Shown: positions 7,960 to 11,050 of the stretch, piece after piece
Numbering within the stretch: the stretch's first letter is position 1
Layout of the letters: each line of letters opens with the position of its first letter
Source of the DNA: Cycloclasticus sp.
Lineage (GTDB): Bacteria > Pseudomonadota > Gammaproteobacteria > Methylococcales > Cycloclasticaceae
Reading direction: 5' to 3'
NCBI GenBank assembly: GCA_019090295.1
Contig: JAHRWG010000215.1
Coordinates: 1-11,050, forward strand
DNA: 11,050 nucleotides
Made by a program: the position numbers and the translations under genes
Notes under the pieces: model-generated
The model's input: only the letters and a program-made list of their open reading frames with translations
What the model was told of the DNA's origin: nothing
Database searches by the model: none

Positions 7960-10338
7960 ATGTTAGTTAATGAAGCATGGCTTAAAGAATTTGTCGATTA
8001 CAGCATACCCACAGACACGTTAACTGAAAAGTTAACAATGGCAGGGCTAGAGGTGGATTCAGTTAACCCAGCCGCCGCAGAGTTTACCGGAGTTGTTGTC
8101 GGTCAGGTAATGTCAGTAGACGCTCATCCAAATGCCGATAAACTAAGGCTTTGCAAAGTATCAATAGGCACAGGTGATTTGGTTGATATCGTTTGTGGCG
8201 CTAGTAACGTGCGCGTTAATTTACGTATTCCTGTAGCAACAGTTGGTGCGGTCTTACCGGGTAATTTTAAAATAAAAAAATCGAAACTGCGCGGTGAGCC
8301 TTCTCACGGTATGTTGTGTTCAGAAGCAGAGCTTGGTCTAGCTGACTCTGCCGAAGGTTTAATGGAGTTACCGGACGATGCACCCGTGGGTGAAGATATT
8401 CGTGATTACTTACAACTAAACGATACGATTATTGAAGTTGACTTAACTCCAAATCGTGCTGATTGCCTTAGTATTGAAGGAGTTGCACGAGAAATAGCTT
8501 GTTTTGCTGGAAGCGACTTTAAGCCCGCTAGTGCCCCACAAATCAAATCGACATTGGACAATGTGGTTAATGTGACTGTGGACGCGCCAGCAGACTGTCC
8601 TCGTTATCTGGGTCGTGTTATTAAAGGGCTTGATCGTTCAGCACCTACGCCTATTTGGATGCAGGAAAAGTTACGACGCTGTGGACAGCGTAGCTTAGGG
8701 CCACTCGTGGATGTGACTAATTATGTCCTGCTTGAACTAGGGCAACCACTACACGCCTTTGACCTCAATAAAATTAATGGTGACCTTGTTGTGCGCCGAG
8801 CGCGTAATAATGAAAAACTCACACTATTAAATGAACAAGAAATCACATTAGATAAAGATGTGTTACTCATTACCGATCAGCAACAAGCTCTGGCTCTTGC
8901 AGGCGTAATGGGTGGAGCATCTTCAGCCGTTAATGACCAAACACAAGATGTCTTTTTAGAGTGTGCCTTCTTTACACCAATAACGATAGCAGGCAAATCG
9001 CGTAAATTTGGTCTGCATACTGATGCGTCACATCGCTTTGAACGAGGAGTGGACCCTGAACTTTGTTACCGTGCCCTAGATAGGGCCGTTCAATTGCTAA
9101 CGCAAATTGCAGGTGGACAGGTCGGCCCATTAACCGATGTTAGTTCAGCTGAATGCTTACCGAGTCAACAAAAGGTTGGCTTGCGATTTGAGCGTATAGA
9201 GCGCGTACTAGGCATCAAACTGAAAGAAGAGGTGGTGGAGTCATACTTTACAAGCCTAGGCATGACCGTTGAAAAAGAACAAAACCAATGGCTAGTTCAA
9301 GCGCCTAGTTATCGCTTTGACATTGCCATTGAAGCGGATCTAATTGAAGAAATAGCGCGCTTATATGGCTATGATAATTTGCCACAAAACAGCCTTAATG
9401 TATCTGGTTGCTTAGCGTCAGTAGAAGAAAAAATTCAGCCCTTAGATAGAATAAAAGACCTATTGGTTGATTTGGGATATCAAGAGGCAATTACCTACAG
9501 TTTTACCGACGAGGCATCACTTAAGTCTCTAACACCAAAGGACGAAGTTTATCGCCTAAAAAACCCTATATCAGCTGACCTATCAGTGATGAGAACAACC
9601 CTATGGGCGGGCTTGCTACAAGCAATGGATGCCAATACAAAACGCAATGAAGACACTGTGCGTTTCTTTGAAACAGGCCTAAAGTTTACCTTAGTCAACG
9701 GCGAGCTACAGCAGCAACAAATGTTGTCATTATTAGTCACGGGGAATGTACGCCCAGAGCAGTGGGGTGAATCCTTGGCGGAAGTTGATTTTTATGATGT
9801 TAAGAGTGATATTGAATCAATATTTGCACTTAGTGGCCTTGCGGGCGACTATCAATTTAAAGCAGCTCAACATGATGCGCTGCATCCAGGTCAAACAGCA
9901 GAAATAAGCAACAAGGCGGGGGAATCAGTCGGATATATGGGGCTTATTCATCCTGCGCTTGAAAGTGAATTTGACATTAAAAAACCTGTTTATTTGGTTG
10001 AATTGAATGTCTCGTTAATTCAATCACAGCAAATCCCAGTTTTTGAAGAGATTTCGAAATACCCATCGGTTAGGCGCGACTTAGCACTTATTGTTGACGA
10101 GTCACTAGCAGTCAGTGATATTACCGACTATATTTGTCAGCAAAAGGGTTTGATACAAAATGTTCTTGTGTTTGATGTGTATCAAGGAAAAGGGATCGAA
10201 AATGGTAGAAAAAGTATCGCCTTAGGCTTGATTTTACAGGACAAATCTAAGACACTAGTCGAACTTGAAATTGATGAGCTTTTAAATAAATTACTCATTA
10301 ACTTAAAGGATTCATTCAACGCTCAACTAAGGGGTTAG
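7960..10338 (+). CDS. pheT: Phenylalanyl-tRNA synthetase beta subunit
   Basis: Beta subunit of the PheRS tetramer, which supports tRNA-Phe binding and carries the editing site that removes Tyr-tRNA-Phe. At 792 residues it matches the bacterial length (E. coli 795). The N-terminus [14 protein letters not shown] is followed by an EMAP/tRNA-binding OB-fold (about 39-150, with [19 protein letters not shown]). Next come the B3/B4 editing region ([10 protein letters not shown] to [30 protein letters not shown]), the B5 domain (about 400-475), the catalytic-like core ([10 protein letters not shown] onward) and a C-terminal FDX-ACB anticodon-binding domain (about 698-791, starting near [16 protein letters not shown]). 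ATG 7960 has TGGAG (7947-7951) 8 nt upstream. It is clearly co-transcribed with pheS and, at only 4 nt distance, with ihfA. Confidence 0.98.
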   Translation: MLVNEAWLKEFVDYSIPTDTLTEKLTMAGLEVDSVNPAAAEFTGVVVGQVMSVDAHPNADKLRLCKVSIGTGDLVDIVCGASNVRVNLRIPVATVGAVLPGNFKIKKSKLRGEPSHGMLCSEAELGLADSAEGLMELPDDAPVGEDIRDYLQLNDTIIEVDLTPNRADCLSIEGVAREIACFAGSDFKPASAPQIKSTLDNVVNVTVDAPADCPRYLGRVIKGLDRSAPTPIWMQEKLRRCGQRSLGPLVDVTNYVLLELGQPLHAFDLNKINGDLVVRRARNNEKLTLLNEQEITLDKDVLLITDQQQALALAGVMGGASSAVNDQTQDVFLECAFFTPITIAGKSRKFGLHTDASHRFERGVDPELCYRALDRAVQLLTQIAGGQVGPLTDVSSAECLPSQQKVGLRFERIERVLGIKLKEEVVESYFTSLGMTVEKEQNQWLVQAPSYRFDIAIEADLIEEIARLYGYDNLPQNSLNVSGCLASVEEKIQPLDRIKDLLVDLGYQEAITYSFTDEASLKSLTPKDEVYRLKNPISADLSVMRTTLWAGLLQAMDANTKRNEDTVRFFETGLKFTLVNGELQQQQMLSLLVTGNVRPEQWGESLAEVDFYDVKSDIESIFALSGLAGDYQFKAAQHDALHPGQTAEISNKAGESVGYMGLIHPALESEFDIKKPVYLVELNVSLIQSQQIPVFEEISKYPSVRRDLALIVDESLAVSDITDYICQQKGLIQNVLVFDVYQGKGIENGRKSIALGLILQDKSKTLVELEIDELLNKLLINLKDSFNAQLRG

Positions 10339-10342
10339 GAAA

Positions 10343-10636
10343 ATGTCGTTAACAAAAGCTGACCTAACCGAGCAATTATTTGACGAATTAGGTTTAAATA
10401 AACGCGAAGCAAAAGAAATTGTTGAGCAAATGTTTGAAGCCATTAAAGACTCCCTAGAAAAAGGTGAGCAGGTTAAACTGTCTGGTTTTGGTAACTTTGA
10501 ACTTAAAGACAAAGAAGCGCGGCCAGGTAGAAACCCAAAAACAGGCGAAGATGTTGCTATTTCAGCTAGACGAGTGGTAACACTAAGAGCTGGACAAAAA
10601 CTAAAGGAACGAGTTGGAGCTTATGCTGGAACCTAG
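10343..10636 (+). CDS. ihfA: Integration host factor subunit alpha
   Basis: One half of the IHF heterodimer, a sequence-specific DNA-bending nucleoid protein used in transcription, replication and recombination. The 97-residue protein has the HU/IHF helical N-terminal body (1-45), the [12 protein letters not shown] beta core (44-55), and the arm [19 protein letters not shown] with P65, the proline that intercalates at the DNA kink. The [12 protein letters not shown] and RRVVT segments follow the alpha rather than the beta subunit. ATG 10343 lies 4 nt after the pheT stop, with AAGGGG (10329-10334) or AGGA as binding site, so translation is probably coupled. The pheT-ihfA order is shared with E. 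coli. Its 3' end overlaps the following regulator gene. Confidence 0.98.
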   Translation: MSLTKADLTEQLFDELGLNKREAKEIVEQMFEAIKDSLEKGEQVKLSGFGNFELKDKEARPGRNPKTGEDVAISARRVVTLRAGQKLKERVGAYAGT

Positions 10637-10976
10637 TCATAACAATGAATTACCGGCTATACCGGCTAAACGCTACTTTACCATCGGTGAAGTTAGTGAG
10701 TTATGCGCCGTAAAGCCACATGTTCTACGCTATTGGGAACAAGAGTTCCCAAAGTTAGAGCCCGTTAAACGCCGAGGTAATAGACGTTATTACCAACGTC
10801 AAGATGTTATCTTAATCAGGCAAATACGCGGGTTATTGTACGAAGACGGTTACACCATAGGTGGAGCACGTTCACATTTAGAAGGTAACAGTGAACAAAA
10901 AAACACCACAAAAACAAAAGTAGAAATTCAGCAAATCAAAGCAGAACTTCAAGAGATTCTAAACATTCTCAATTAA
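10623..10976 (+). CDS. MerR-family transcriptional regulator
   Basis: Small DNA-binding protein of 117 residues from ATG 10623. Residues 18-40 ([22 protein letters not shown]) form the MerR helix-turn-helix, followed by the wing [13 protein letters not shown] (50-62) and a second helical pair [22 protein letters not shown]. The C-terminus (about 97-115) is a short coiled coil suited to dimerisation. It has no metal-binding cysteines, so its signal and targets are unknown. ATG 10623 gives the MLEPSHN start typical of relatives that follow ihfA in Pseudomonas-like genomes; it overlaps ihfA by 14 nt with GGAG only 3 nt upstream. TTG at 10614 (120 residues) has AAAGGA at better spacing (5 nt) and is a real alternative. 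tRNA-Pro begins 14 nt downstream. Confidence 0.93.
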   Translation: MLEPSHNNELPAIPAKRYFTIGEVSELCAVKPHVLRYWEQEFPKLEPVKRRGNRRYYQRQDVILIRQIRGLLYEDGYTIGGARSHLEGNSEQKNTTKTKVEIQQIKAELQEILNILN

Positions 10977-10990
10977 CACATCCAATATGT

Positions 10991-11050
10991 CGGGGCGTAG
11001 CGCAGCCTGGTAGCGCACCAGTATGGGGTACTGGTGGTCGGAGGTTCAAA
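10991..11050 (+). tRNA. tRNA-Pro (anticodon GGG), cut by the window end
   Basis: The first 60 nt of a tRNA are present. The 5' acceptor strand is CGGGGCG, the D arm GCGC/GCGC, and the anticodon stem CCAGT/ACTGG encloses loop ATGGGGT (11023-11029) with GGG at 11025-11027, which reads proline CCC/CCU. The sequence stops inside the T loop (GGAGG then TTCAAA), so the 3' acceptor strand and CCA lie outside. It closely resembles E. coli proline tRNA(GGG). No separate promoter is evident in the 14-nt gap after the MerR gene, so it may be part of the upstream transcript. Confidence 0.93.

Overview
This window is a core chromosomal region of a non-enteric, somewhat AT-leaning gammaproteobacterium. The support is the gene order thrS-infC-rpmI-rplT-pheS-pheT-ihfA-merR-tRNA-Pro, the presence of IHF alpha, and ThrRS, PheS and MerR sequences that resemble Pseudomonas-like proteins more than enteric ones. 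I cannot name the genus. Nothing looks foreign: there are no insertion sequences, integrases, CRISPR arrays or defence genes, and coding is nearly continuous.

Left block, minus strand (8-1344): an aspartate/aromatic-type PLP aminotransferase followed by a tRNA-Asn(GUU), which has its own near-consensus promoter inside the 70-nt gap. A 129-nt divergent spacer separates the aminotransferase from uvrB.

Right block, plus strand (1474-11050): uvrB (nucleotide excision repair), tRNA-Val(GAC) with its own likely promoter, then the translation cluster. This holds thrS (GTG start), infC (translation initiation factor IF3, starting at a rare AUC codon), rpmI (L35), rplT (L20), pheS and pheT (the two subunits of phenylalanyl-tRNA synthetase), ihfA (IHF alpha subunit) and a small MerR-family regulator overlapping the ihfA end. 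A tRNA-Pro(GGG) is cut by the window edge. The genes supply charged tRNAs, an initiation factor and two large-subunit ribosomal proteins, with a nucleoid protein at the downstream end.

The parts that most deserve a second look are non-coding. The rplT-pheS gap holds a perfect intrinsic terminator of attenuator type, preceded by a sequence that folds on paper into a compact three-way junction, with no phenylalanine-rich leader peptide. The thrS-infC gap holds a 13-bp hairpin just before the infC ribosome binding site. I see no evidence of a wholly new multi-gene system; the region is otherwise ordinary housekeeping DNA.
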